In this document: piece after piece, positions 8,059 to 17,760 of the stretch
Position numbering within the stretch: position 1 is the stretch's first letter
Layout: the number at the start of each line of letters is the position of its first letter
NCBI RefSeq assembly: GCF_900078335.1
Contig: NZ_FKBR01000019.1
Coordinates: 227,655 to 291,654 of the forward strand
Length of the DNA stretch: 64,000 nucleotides
DNA from: Bordetella trematum
Lineage (GTDB): Bacteria > Pseudomonadota > Gammaproteobacteria > Burkholderiales > Burkholderiaceae_B
Reading direction: 5' to 3'
Position numbers and translations under genes: made by a program
Notes under the pieces: generated by a model
The model's database searches: none
Seen by the model: the letters and a program-made list of their open reading frames with translations, nothing else
Told to the model about the DNA's origin: nothing

Positions 8059-9230
8059 AAAAGCAGGCGCCCGGCCATGCCGGGATAGCAATGATCAGAG
8101 TGGCGATCGCGGGAGCGTTCGGCGTGCTGGCCTGGGCGCCGCAGGTCTTAGCGGGTCCGATGGATGCCCGGGCTGTGGAGACCAACTGCTATGCCAATCC
8201 GGGGGGATCTGCGCCTTCAGGCACTGTTTACCAGGCATACAACTCCGCGGCCTTCCAGAAGGTCATCCCGCCGGCGCAGTCTACGATTCCCGTGCCTAGC
8301 AATCCGGTCAGAGGTACGGTGCTGATGCAGATGTCTTCGCCTCTGCCGTACTTGACGGGTGGCGGGCAGGGGCAGGCGGCGCCCTATTATCGTTGCCCCC
8401 CTGGCGCCATCGAAGAGTTCCGCCCGCCTGCGGGCGTGCTGATTCCAGGCATGGCGGATGTGTACTACACGACTGTGCCGGGCATCGGCTTTCGTGTGGC
8501 GTACTTCGCTGGCGGAACCGGGAGTTATGGCACAGCCCGTTATGCGCCGCAGACGTTCGTCAACAGCTATAACAGCGGGGTAATGATCTTCCCCTTCGCG
8601 GGCGTCGACATTGGCTCAGCCGCCAGGGCGCAGATTGAACTGGTCGCCACGGGGGATCCGATCAGCCCCGGCGTGATCCAGGCGGGCTCGGTTCTGGCGC
8701 GCTCCTATCTCAGCGCGGGCGGCAATGCGCCCGCTCAGACGCTGTACAGCGTGTCGCTGCAGAGTAACGTCACGATCAGTGTTCCGACCTGCACCGCGCC
8801 GGCCCAGTCCGGCCTGACCATGACCTTGCCGGATGTATCGACCACCACGCTGCTGGCTAACGGCGAAGGCCCCATGACGGACACCACGATCCGCGTGAAT
8901 TGCACCGCGTCGAGCCAGAACTCGCCGTCGATGACCATTTCGTCTGCCTATCTGGCGCCGGGCACAACCAATGCCCTGACGAATATTTCCTCGGCAACCG
9001 ACAAGGCCGAGGGCGTGGGCGTCGAGGTCTGGATCGGCAGCCAGAGCGGCACTTATACGCGACCCACCTTTGGTCTGGCTGCACCGAACCATGGGATACC
9101 CGCCGGCACCACGCCCACCTCATCGTGGGACTTCATAATCGGCGCAAAACTGAAACAGTTGGGGTTGGCCAATCAGGTTCGCCCGGGTCCGGTACGCTCC
9201 ACCGCTACGCTGACGTTTACTTATAACTAA
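8046..9230 (+). CDS. fimD: Fimbrial tip adhesin (FimD-like)
   Basis: 394 residues from ATG 8046, behind a good AAGGGAG site inside the usher gene. The N-terminus is a long signal region (hydrophobic 'VAIAGAFGVLAWAPQVLA'), followed by a ~210-residue receptor-binding domain with two early cysteines ('ETNCYAN', 'YYRCPPG'). A C-terminal pilin domain follows, with Cys in 'VPTCTAP' and 'RVNCTAS' and the final strand 'ATLTFTYN'. Two domains, twice pilin length and last position in the operon are typical of tip adhesins; Bordetella FimD is the model. The ligand is unknown. Confidence 0.85.
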   Translation: MRWLKKQAPGHAGIAMIRVAIAGAFGVLAWAPQVLAGPMDARAVETNCYANPGGSAPSGTVYQAYNSAAFQKVIPPAQSTIPVPSNPVRGTVLMQMSSPLPYLTGGGQGQAAPYYRCPPGAIEEFRPPAGVLIPGMADVYYTTVPGIGFRVAYFAGGTGSYGTARYAPQTFVNSYNSGVMIFPFAGVDIGSAARAQIELVATGDPISPGVIQAGSVLARSYLSAGGNAPAQTLYSVSLQSNVTISVPTCTAPAQSGLTMTLPDVSTTTLLANGEGPMTDTTIRVNCTASSQNSPSMTISSAYLAPGTTNALTNISSATDKAEGVGVEVWIGSQSGTYTRPTFGLAAPNHGIPAGTTPTSSWDFIIGAKLKQLGLANQVRPGPVRSTATLTFTYN

Positions 9231-9235
9231 TCATG

Positions 9236-9302
9236 AATGCGGCCCCTTACGGTGCTTCTCCTGATGTAGGATACGGGAGAGCAAAATAAGGTGCCGCATT
9301 TT
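9236..9302 (+). terminator. Large stem-loop terminator of the fimbrial operon
   Basis: A 14-bp stem with one mismatch joins 9236-9249 (AATGCGGCCCCTTA) to 9287-9300 (TAAGGTGCCGCATT), enclosing a 37-base loop, with TTTT at 9299-9302. It starts 5 bases after the adhesin stop. Loop size is unusual for an intrinsic terminator, so a role in 3'-end stability is also possible. Confidence 0.55.
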
Positions 9303-9363
9303 CAATTTGGCGGCGAAGTCGTGCAGCAATAACGTTGGTTGATTAACTTTGCCGAGTCCTTGA

Positions 9364-9816
9364 ATGCAGACATTGCCTAAAGAAATTGTTTTGCCCGACG
9401 AGCCGGAGCTGCGTCAGAAACTTGCCGAAATCATTGCGCGGGTTTGCCGTTGCGAGCCGGAGCCTTTGCTGGAAGACCAGGAGTTTTCCGCAGTGGTGAC
9501 TCAGTTTGACTCGTTGGCGGTTTTGGAAATCCTGTTGGAAGTCGAAACCGAATACGGCATTGAAACCGACGAGATGCTGCCCGTCGACCAGGAGATGGGC
9601 GCCCAGGAAATAACCAACATCTTCCCCAAGAACCTGAGCGAACTGATTGTGTACATGCACGAGGTCGTCGCACGGCGTCCTCAGCGTGAGGCGGAGATGC
9701 GGGCGCGGCTGGAAAAGGCGCAAGGACGGGCGGCGACAGAGCCGCAGGCCGCGCAGCCAGAGCCGGCAAAAGACCCGGTCGGATCTGAGGCCGGGACGAC
9801 GGAGCCTAAGCCGTGA
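9364..9816 (+). CDS. Acyl carrier protein-like protein with C-terminal extension
   Basis: 150 residues. Residues ~12-105 match the four-helix carrier-protein pattern, with the phosphopantetheine site at 'FDSLAVLEILLEVE' (Asp49-Ser50-Leu51), followed by 'YGIETDEMLP' and a helix 'LSELIVYMHEVV'. An extra ~45-residue Arg/Glu then Pro/Ala/Glu-rich tail is not part of a normal ACP. The stop overlaps the start of a ketoacyl synthase gene (GTGA), so the pair is co-translated and presumably works together. This is not the housekeeping acpP, which is much shorter. The product of the pair is unknown. Confidence 0.72.
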   Translation: MQTLPKEIVLPDEPELRQKLAEIIARVCRCEPEPLLEDQEFSAVVTQFDSLAVLEILLEVETEYGIETDEMLPVDQEMGAQEITNIFPKNLSELIVYMHEVVARRPQREAEMRARLEKAQGRAATEPQAAQPEPAKDPVGSEAGTTEPKP

Positions 9817-11030
9817 GCCGCCGCCGCGTCGTGATCACCGCTGTCGGCATGGCTACGCCGGTGGGCGATACGGCCGGGGAGACATTCGAGGCCTTGCTCG
9901 CTGGCCAATGCGGCCTGGGGCCGGATCCGACCGGCAAGATCGATCGACAGGTCGGTTTGCTCAAAGGGGATATCGCCGCCGGCATGCATCCGGCCCAGGT
10001 CCGCATGATGGACCGGGTGACGGTGTTGGCGCAGTTCGTGGGTACGCAGGTATTGCAGGCGGCCCAGCTGGATGAAACGCAGCAAAGCCGTTGCGGCGTT
10101 TTCCTGGGCACCGGCATTGGCGGCGTGGGCACGCTGTGCGAAGCGGTCGAGGCCTATCACGGCATCATTCCCAAACGACCCATGCTGGTGGTGCCGGCGG
10201 TGATGGCCAATGCGCCGGCCGCGCATATTGCGCAACAGATGCGTTCCCTGGCTGAAGCACAGACTTACTCCACCGCCTGCTCGGCCGGGGCGGTGGCCAT
10301 CGGAGAGGCTTTTCGCCGCATTCGCGATGGCTATCTGGATGTCGCCATCGCGGGCGGTGTCGAAACCATGATGACGCCGGCGGTGATGGCCGCCTGGAAA
10401 CAGTTGCATGTGCTGTGCGTGGACCGGACCGAGGGCGGGGCTGGCGGTTGTCGTCCTTTCAGCCACCGGCGCAGCGGTTTTGCCCTTTCCGAAGGGGGCG
10501 CCATGCTGATGCTGGAGTCCGCCGAGCATGCCCAGGCGCGCGGCGCGACGGTCATCGCCGAGTTGTCCGGCTATGGCCCCAGCAACGACGGCACGCACCC
10601 CCTGCGCCCGGACTCGCGCGGTCAGGCGCTGGCCATGGCGCGCTGTCTGGCCGATGCCCAGATGGCGCCCGAGGAGGTCGGCTATATCAACGCCCATGCC
10701 ACCGGCACGCTGGTCGGCGACCGTATCGAAACCGAGGCCATCAAGCAGGTGTTTGGCGAGCACGCGGCCAGGCTGCCGATCAGCAGCATCAAGGCGGCGG
10801 TGGGTCACATGATCGGCGCGGCGGGGGCGGCCGAGGCGGTGGTGACGGCGTTGGCGCTGCAGCGCCGTATGGTGCCGCCTACGCTGTTCTGGGAGGCGGG
10901 CGACGAGCAGTGCGATCTCGATTATGTGCCGGATACGGCCCGCGCCTTGCCTGAACTGCGCGCGGCCCTGAGCAATTCTTTCGGCATGGGTGGCAACAAC
11001 GCGGTGCTGGCGTTTCGCGCCGCGTCCTGA
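9813..11030 (+). CDS. Beta-ketoacyl-ACP synthase, FabF/KAS II-like
   Basis: 405 residues from GTG 9813, overlapping the carrier-protein stop by four bases. The thiolase-fold catalytic triad is complete: Cys156 ('STACSAGA'), His295 ('NAHATGTL') and His332 ('VGHMIGAAGA'). The C-terminal glycine-rich 'NSFGMGGNNAVL' is conserved. Decarboxylative condensation of malonyl-ACP with an acyl chain is expected, using the adjacent carrier protein. There is no ketoreductase, dehydratase or acyltransferase beside it, so the pair is more likely a specialised acyl or lipid modification unit than a second fatty-acid synthase. It converges with a response-regulator gene four bases downstream. Confidence 0.88.
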   Translation: MSRRRVVITAVGMATPVGDTAGETFEALLAGQCGLGPDPTGKIDRQVGLLKGDIAAGMHPAQVRMMDRVTVLAQFVGTQVLQAAQLDETQQSRCGVFLGTGIGGVGTLCEAVEAYHGIIPKRPMLVVPAVMANAPAAHIAQQMRSLAEAQTYSTACSAGAVAIGEAFRRIRDGYLDVAIAGGVETMMTPAVMAAWKQLHVLCVDRTEGGAGGCRPFSHRRSGFALSEGGAMLMLESAEHAQARGATVIAELSGYGPSNDGTHPLRPDSRGQALAMARCLADAQMAPEEVGYINAHATGTLVGDRIETEAIKQVFGEHAARLPISSIKAAVGHMIGAAGAAEAVVTALALQRRMVPPTLFWEAGDEQCDLDYVPDTARALPELRAALSNSFGMGGNNAVLAFRAAS

Positions 11031-11034
11031 GCGT

Positions 11035-11718
11035 TCAGGCGCCGGGGGCGGCGGCCGCGCCTGGGGGCTCGTCCTGCGGTGCGTCGTCGCGCACCAGCCC
11101 GGTTTCCAGCGCGAAACGGAACAGATCCGCATCGCGCGTGGTGCCCAGCTTGCGCATGGCGTTGGATTTCTGGGAGCTGATGGTCTGTTTGGTGCGGTTC
11201 AGGCGCTCGGCGATTTCATTGATCGAAAAACCGGAGACATACAGCCGGATGACCTCTTCTTCGCGCTTGGACAGGGCAACGTGAGTGCTGCGCTCTTCTG
11301 CGAGCAGCGTGCCGTTGTCGCGGCTGGAGCGGGGCAGGGCCGTGCCCTGATGGGCCGCCTGGATGGCCGCGGCCAGCAAGCTGATGTCGCTGCCTTTGTT
11401 GAGCACGGCCTGCACGCCCAGGTCGGCCAGGGTAATGCCCAGCGCCGGATTGTCCAGGGTCGTGAAGACGATGATCTTCAGATCGGGATGGTTTTCGCGC
11501 AGATAGGCGATCAGGGCGATGCCGTCGCCGAACTCGCCGCCAGGCATGGCATAGTCGGTCACGAGCACGTCGCAGGGCTGCCGCTGCAGCAGGCGCACCA
11601 GTTCACCGGAGTCGCGCGCCAGGCCAATGATGTCGAGGTGAGCCAGGGCATTCAGCTCGTGGTGGATGCCGGCCAGGACTGCGGGGTGGTCGTCGGCCAG
11701 GGCGATGCGGATCTTCAT
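11035..11718 (-). CDS. LuxR/FixJ-family two-component response regulator, paralogue of the one at 720
   Basis: 227 residues: receiver with D9/D10, phospho-Asp D55 ('VTDYAMPGG') and Lys108 ('VLNKGS'), then a LuxR helix-turn-helix ('LSKREEEVIRLYVSG...RLNRTKQTIS'). The C-terminus ends in an Asp/Pro/Ala tail. The whole chain aligns without gaps through most of its length with the product of 720-1400, so the two are recent paralogues that probably bind similar DNA. No histidine kinase adjoins this gene; it may be phosphorylated by the hybrid kinase at base 1, or may be an orphan. Confidence 0.9.
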   Translation of the reverse strand: MKIRIALADDHPAVLAGIHHELNALAHLDIIGLARDSGELVRLLQRQPCDVLVTDYAMPGGEFGDGIALIAYLRENHPDLKIIVFTTLDNPALGITLADLGVQAVLNKGSDISLLAAAIQAAHQGTALPRSSRDNGTLLAEERSTHVALSKREEEVIRLYVSGFSINEIAERLNRTKQTISSQKSNAMRKLGTTRDADLFRFALETGLVRDDAPQDEPPGAAAAPGA

Positions 11719-11971
11719 GGCATTTTCACTGAGGACTTATAGGGGGTCGTTCGGCGTGCGAGAAAATCCATGCGCGACGGTACGTGAAGGGATTCTTGCC
11801 CATTTCGTAGCTAACTGTCATCTATTTCGGCCTAGTATTTGAATGATATGTGTCACGGGTGGCGACAGACTGCCCGGCCGGGCGCCAGGGCAGGCCTGGC
11901 CTCGCAAGACCCATGATGCAAGGCGCGCAAGAGGCGGCGGCAGGCGGGAAGGCGGTTTCGGCCCTTTGATT

Positions 11972-11980
11972 TGCTACGAT
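11972..11980 (+). promoter_or_regulatory. Candidate extended -10 promoter for the AsmA-family gene
   Basis: TGC-TACGAT is an extended -10 element without an evident -35. Transcription starting near 11987 would give a ~190-base leader containing the 12111-12130 hairpin. Consensus match only. Confidence 0.35.
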
Positions 11981-12110
11981 AGCGGTATCTGCCGCCTTGG
12001 CGAGCGGATCAGGTTGTCCATCTCTCATCGCCCGGCGTCGACGGGTCGTGATCCCGGGCTGGCATGGCGCGGCCAGCGCCGCCGGCAGGAGAGAGTGCGG
12101 CGCAGACAGC

Positions 12111-12130
12111 GCCGGCCCGTTCGGGCCGGC
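12111..12130 (+). other. Perfect 8-bp hairpin in the AsmA leader
   Basis: GCCGGCCC-GTTC-GGGCCGGC, 44 bases before the AsmA start codon. No T run follows, so it is not a typical terminator. A leader structure affecting translation or stability is possible. Confidence 0.4.
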
Positions 12131-12174
12131 TGACATGACAAAGATTTCCAAGTCGAGGTCTCGACGGGGCGGCA

Positions 12175-14637
12175 ATGAAAACGTGGTTCAAACGTATTTT
12201 GATAGGCCTGGTGGTGTTGGTGCTGGTGGCCATCGTGGGTCTGGCCATCTTCTTGCTGACATTCGATCCCAATGCTTATAAGTACAAGCTGGAGGAGCTG
12301 GTCCAGGAGCGCTATCAGCGCACGCTGAGCATCGATGGGCCCATCGAGATGTCGCTGTTCCCGCGCCTGGGCCTGTCGGCCCAGGGGGTCTCGCTGTCCG
12401 AGGTCGATAGCGACCAGGCTTTTGCCTCCATCGACAGCCTGCGCCTGGCCGTGGCGGTCTGGCCGCTGCTGTCGAACAATCTGGTGGTGGATCATGTCGC
12501 CATCAATGGCTTCAAGGCGCGCATCGTGCGCGAGAAGAACGGCCATTTCAATTTCGAGAATCTGGTGGGCGGGCCCGTGCAAAGCACGGCTGTGCCGGCC
12601 AATGCGGCCGAGGGCGCCGTGGGCGTGATTGCCGGGGCTACCCAGGCCCTGACCAGCGGCACGGCCAGTGCGCCGCGCAGCATGCAGATCGACATCGCCG
12701 GGCTGGACCTGAAAGACGGCGAAGTGCAACTCGAAGACGCCATGAGCGGGATGGGCGTGTCCTTGATTCAGCTCAATGCCAATACCGGTCGGGTGACCTT
12801 CGATCAGCCCTTTGACGTCAGCCTCAGCGCCCGCCTGAAAGGCACCGAGCCGGCGGTTGACGCCGGCCTGACGGGCCAGGCGCTGCTGCGCCTGAATCCC
12901 GCCGGCAAGCGTTATTCGGCACAGAAAATGGACCTGCGCATGGAGGGCCTGTTGCCCGGCGCGCAGGCCAAGAGCCTGGCGCTGCGCGGCAACCTCGCCT
13001 TCAATGGGGCGACCTCTTCGCTCGACGTCGCCGGCCTGGAGCTGGTGTTCCAGGGTGACGTGGCCGAGCCGGCACTGACCGGCGTGGAGGCCAGCGTGGC
13101 CGTGCCCAAGCTGTCGGTCGATCCCCACGAAGCCCAGCTGCAGGTGGAAAAACTGAGCGTGCGCGCCAAGGGCAATGCCACGGACGGCCCCTTCGAGCTG
13201 GCCATGGACACGCCCAGCCTGCATATCTCTCCCACCTCCGCCAAGGGCGACGCCTTGAGCGGACGCATCCGCAGCGGCGCCCTGGATGCCTCGTTCGGCC
13301 TCAAGGGCATCAGCGGCAATGCCACCGAGCTCGACATCAAGGAAGCCAAGGTCGATGGCGGCTACAAACAGGAGGCGCGCCTGATCAAGACGGTGCTGAC
13401 CTCGCCGGTCGTCATCAACCTGAGCCAGCGCACCCTGGGCCTGTCGGCCTTGAAGGGCGATGTGGACATCACCGATCCGGCCTTGCCCAAGGGCAGCCTG
13501 CAGATTCCGGTGATCGGCAGCGTGGCGGCGGACCTGCGCAAGGATCAGGCCAGCGCCAAGATCAACGCCGTGCTCGAAGGCGGCAAGTTTGACCTGACGG
13601 CCGACATGGCCCAGTTGTCGGCGCAGCCGCAGATCAGCTTTGCGCTGGCTGTCGACATCCTGGATCTGGACAAGCTGGCGCCGGCCACGGTCGCAGCTGC
13701 CGATCCCAAGGCCAAGGCCGAAGAGGGCAAGGGCGAGAGCAAGCCCGCCGCCAAGCCGGCGGCCGCAGCCAAGCCCGCCGACGAGCGTATCGATCTGTCG
13801 GGCCTGGTCGGCCCCAAGGCCGACGGCAGCATCAAGGTGGGGCAGCTGGTCGTGCGCGGCCTGAAGGCCAGTCAGGTCGCCGCCAGCATCAAGCTGGACA
13901 AAGGCAAGCTGGACATCAGCGGCCTGGCCGCCGAACTCTACGACGGCAAGCTGGCCGGGTCGGCCTCGCTCAACGCGGCCGACAACAATCAGATGCGGGC
14001 CAAGCTCAACCTGACCGGCATCAAGGTCCAACCCTTGCTGGTCGACGTGGCCAAGCGCGACACCCTGTCGGGCACGGGCAACCTGGCCCTGGACCTGAAC
14101 ACGGCCGGCGTCGAGCCCGACGCCATGATCGCGAACCTGGCCGGTTCGGTGCAGTTGAGGTTGCGCGAAGGCGCCATCAAAGGCATCAACGTGGCCCAGA
14201 CGCTGCGCGAATTGCGGGCCGCCCTGAGCGGCCCGGCCGAGGACGCCTCGTTCGGGGTCGATGCCTCGCGGCAGACCGACTTCGCCTCGCTCGATGGCGA
14301 CCTGACGCTGGCCAAGGGCCTGGCCACGATCAAGCGCCTGGATCTCAGCACCCCGCTGCTGCGCGTCACGCAGGGCAGCCCGGCGGTAGTCAATCTGCTG
14401 GATCGCAGCCTCGACGTGGTGGTGCAGCTGCGCGTGGTCAGCACCGCCAATCAGGATCGCGAGCTGGCCGATCTGCGCAATGTGCCGGTGCCGCTGCGCA
14501 TCACCGGCAGCTTCGAGCAACCGGTTTATACGGTGCAGTGGGCGCAGATCGCCACGTCCCTGCTCAAGCGCGGCGTCGAAAGCAAGATCAAGGATGCGCT
14601 GGGTGGCGCGGTGCGCAAGGGGTTGCTGGGCCGATGA
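12175..14637 (+). CDS. AsmA-family protein
   Basis: 820 residues. One N-terminal membrane anchor (residues ~7-30, 'ILIGLVVLVLVAIVGLAIFL') is followed by the AsmA signature 'FDPNAYKYKLEELV' and 'FPRLGLSAQGVSLSE', then a long beta-rich periplasmic body of repeating amphipathic strands and a C-terminal AsmA_2-like segment ('LNLTGIKVQPLL...GTGNLALDLNT'). A Lys/Ala/Pro-rich linker at ~508-535 separates the halves. Members belong to the bridge-like lipid-transport group and affect outer-membrane lipid homeostasis. The stop overlaps the next gene (ATGA), indicating coupling. Confidence 0.88.
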   Translation: MKTWFKRILIGLVVLVLVAIVGLAIFLLTFDPNAYKYKLEELVQERYQRTLSIDGPIEMSLFPRLGLSAQGVSLSEVDSDQAFASIDSLRLAVAVWPLLSNNLVVDHVAINGFKARIVREKNGHFNFENLVGGPVQSTAVPANAAEGAVGVIAGATQALTSGTASAPRSMQIDIAGLDLKDGEVQLEDAMSGMGVSLIQLNANTGRVTFDQPFDVSLSARLKGTEPAVDAGLTGQALLRLNPAGKRYSAQKMDLRMEGLLPGAQAKSLALRGNLAFNGATSSLDVAGLELVFQGDVAEPALTGVEASVAVPKLSVDPHEAQLQVEKLSVRAKGNATDGPFELAMDTPSLHISPTSAKGDALSGRIRSGALDASFGLKGISGNATELDIKEAKVDGGYKQEARLIKTVLTSPVVINLSQRTLGLSALKGDVDITDPALPKGSLQIPVIGSVAADLRKDQASAKINAVLEGGKFDLTADMAQLSAQPQISFALAVDILDLDKLAPATVAAADPKAKAEEGKGESKPAAKPAAAAKPADERIDLSGLVGPKADGSIKVGQLVVRGLKASQVAASIKLDKGKLDISGLAAELYDGKLAGSASLNAADNNQMRAKLNLTGIKVQPLLVDVAKRDTLSGTGNLALDLNTAGVEPDAMIANLAGSVQLRLREGAIKGINVAQTLRELRAALSGPAEDASFGVDASRQTDFASLDGDLTLAKGLATIKRLDLSTPLLRVTQGSPAVVNLLDRSLDVVVQLRVVSTANQDRELADLRNVPVPLRITGSFEQPVYTVQWAQIATSLLKRGVESKIKDALGGAVRKGLLGR

Positions 14638-15020
14638 GCGATACCTTCGAGCCGGTGGTCGCTTGCGGCCGCAGCGGACAGCCCGAGGCCAAGGGCTACG
14701 TGCGGCGCTGGCTGGTCAGCAATGACGCCGGGCAGTGGCTCACGCGCGATCTGTGCCCGCGGCTGGCCGAGGTCAGCGTCGAACTGCGCATGGGCTACCT
14801 GGTGCTGCGCGCCCCGGACATGCTGCGCCTGGATGTGCCGCTCGATGTCATCGAGGATGATGACAGCGTGCGCTATCAGATCCTGATCGGCGGGCAGGTG
14901 GTGGATGTGGTCGACGAGGGGGAGCTGGCTGCCGCCTGGCTGTCCAACCATCTCGGCATTCCGGCGCGGCTGCTCAAGGTTCATCCCGACATGACGTCGG
15001 TGGACTGGCCCGCGGCCTGA
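14634..15020 (+). CDS. Stand-alone MOSC N-terminal beta-barrel domain protein
   Basis: 128 residues from ATG 14634, overlapping the AsmA stop. The sequence follows the MOSC_N pattern seen in YcbX-type proteins: 'GYVRRWLVSNDAGQWLTRD', 'RLAEVSVELRMGYLVLRAP' and 'AAAWLSNHLGIPARLLKVHP'. It stops where the catalytic MOSC domain should begin, so the conserved MOSC cysteine is absent. It may be a truncated YcbX relative or an independent binding domain. Soluble, no signal peptide. Its coupling to an AsmA gene is not explained by the family's molybdenum/sulfur chemistry. Confidence 0.7.
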   Translation: MSDTFEPVVACGRSGQPEAKGYVRRWLVSNDAGQWLTRDLCPRLAEVSVELRMGYLVLRAPDMLRLDVPLDVIEDDDSVRYQILIGGQVVDVVDEGELAAAWLSNHLGIPARLLKVHPDMTSVDWPAA

Positions 15021-15026
15021 ATTCTT

Positions 15027-17067
<2,041 letters not shown>

Positions 17068-17688
17068 TTATGGTGTTACACCATCCTCCAAACCCGGATT
17101 ATTGTCCGTTTCCTGCAATGCAGCAAACGTTAGCAACACGTAGTGGACCGCGCCGGCCTTGCCTTCGCGCAGACGGGTATACGCCTCGGGGTGGAGGATG
17201 GGGGATTCGGATTCCACATAGACCAGCGCGCCCTCTGCCAGCACCGCTGGCAGGCCGGGCCAGACCCGGCTGAGCCAGTCCTGGCCGAAGGGCGGATCCA
17301 GCAGCACCAGATCAAAGCGCGAGGCATCCATGCGCGCCAGCGCCTGCAGGGCGTCGCCCGCATGAATGCGCACCTGGTCGGCCTGCAGCTTGTCGCGCAG
17401 CCGGCGCAGGGCGGTGATGGCCTGGCGGTCGCTTTCGACCATCTGTACCTGGGCCGCGCCGCGCGAGGCGGCTTCCAGGCCCAGTGCGCCGCTGCCGGCG
17501 AACAGGTCGAGCACCCGTTTGTCGCTGAAATCGCCATGCCAGAGATGGCTCAGCCAGTTGAACAGGGTTTCGCGCACACGATCAGGCGTGGGGCGCAGCC
17601 CGGGGACGTCAGGCACACTGATCGGGGTGCGGCGGAACTGGCCGCCGACGATGCGGATGGCGCGCGGGCCACTAGCGGATTGCTTCAA
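17068..17688 (-). CDS. rsmD: 16S rRNA (guanine966-N2)-methyltransferase RsmD
   Basis: 206 residues. SAM-binding 'VLDLFAGSGALGLEAASRG' and the catalytic 'LVLLDPPFG' identify the family; N-terminal 'IRIVGGQFRRTPI' and 'RPTPDRVRETLFNWL' are RsmD signatures. No ATG fits, and I take TTG at 17688-17686 because a perfect AGGAGG (17703-17698) sits nine bases upstream and the resulting N-terminus matches the family. Divergent from ftsY, as in many bacteria, with a 72-base shared promoter region. Confidence 0.93.
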   Translation of the reverse strand: MKQSASGPRAIRIVGGQFRRTPISVPDVPGLRPTPDRVRETLFNWLSHLWHGDFSDKRVLDLFAGSGALGLEAASRGAAQVQMVESDRQAITALRRLRDKLQADQVRIHAGDALQALARMDASRFDLVLLDPPFGQDWLSRVWPGLPAVLAEGALVYVESESPILHPEAYTRLREGKAGAVHYVLLTFAALQETDNNPGLEDGVTP

Positions 17689-17747
17689 AGCTGGGAACCT
17701 CCTGGCGCGAATAGTAGCGCCTCGGGGCGGATGGGGGCGATCCCGAA

Positions 17748-17753
17748 TATACT
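17748..17753 (+). promoter_or_regulatory. Candidate ftsY -10 element very close to the start codon
   Basis: TATACT ends seven bases before the ftsY ATG; no clear -35 and no Shine-Dalgarno. Transcription from it would start at or next to the ATG, giving a leaderless mRNA. Confidence 0.35.
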
Positions 17754-17760
17754 TTTGCCT

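Larger units (their letters stand above)
11719..12174. other. Divergent promoter region between response regulator and AsmA gene
   Basis: 456 bases without a convincing gene. Contents I can name: an extended -10 candidate at 11972-11980 and a perfect GC-rich hairpin at 12111-12130, both described separately, plus the leader of the minus-strand regulator. Small open frames here lack codon bias and ribosome binding sites. Confidence 0.5.

Noticed and set aside
9364..9816. Housekeeping acyl carrier protein acpP
   Set aside because: Twice the normal length, divergent around the DSL site, and not in the fabD-fabG-acpP-fabF context.
12025..14520. Very long open frame on the minus strand opposite the AsmA gene
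   Set aside because: It arises from GC-rich codon bias opposite a real gene; the translation is Gly/Gln/His/Arg-rich without domains, while the plus frame is a clear AsmA protein.
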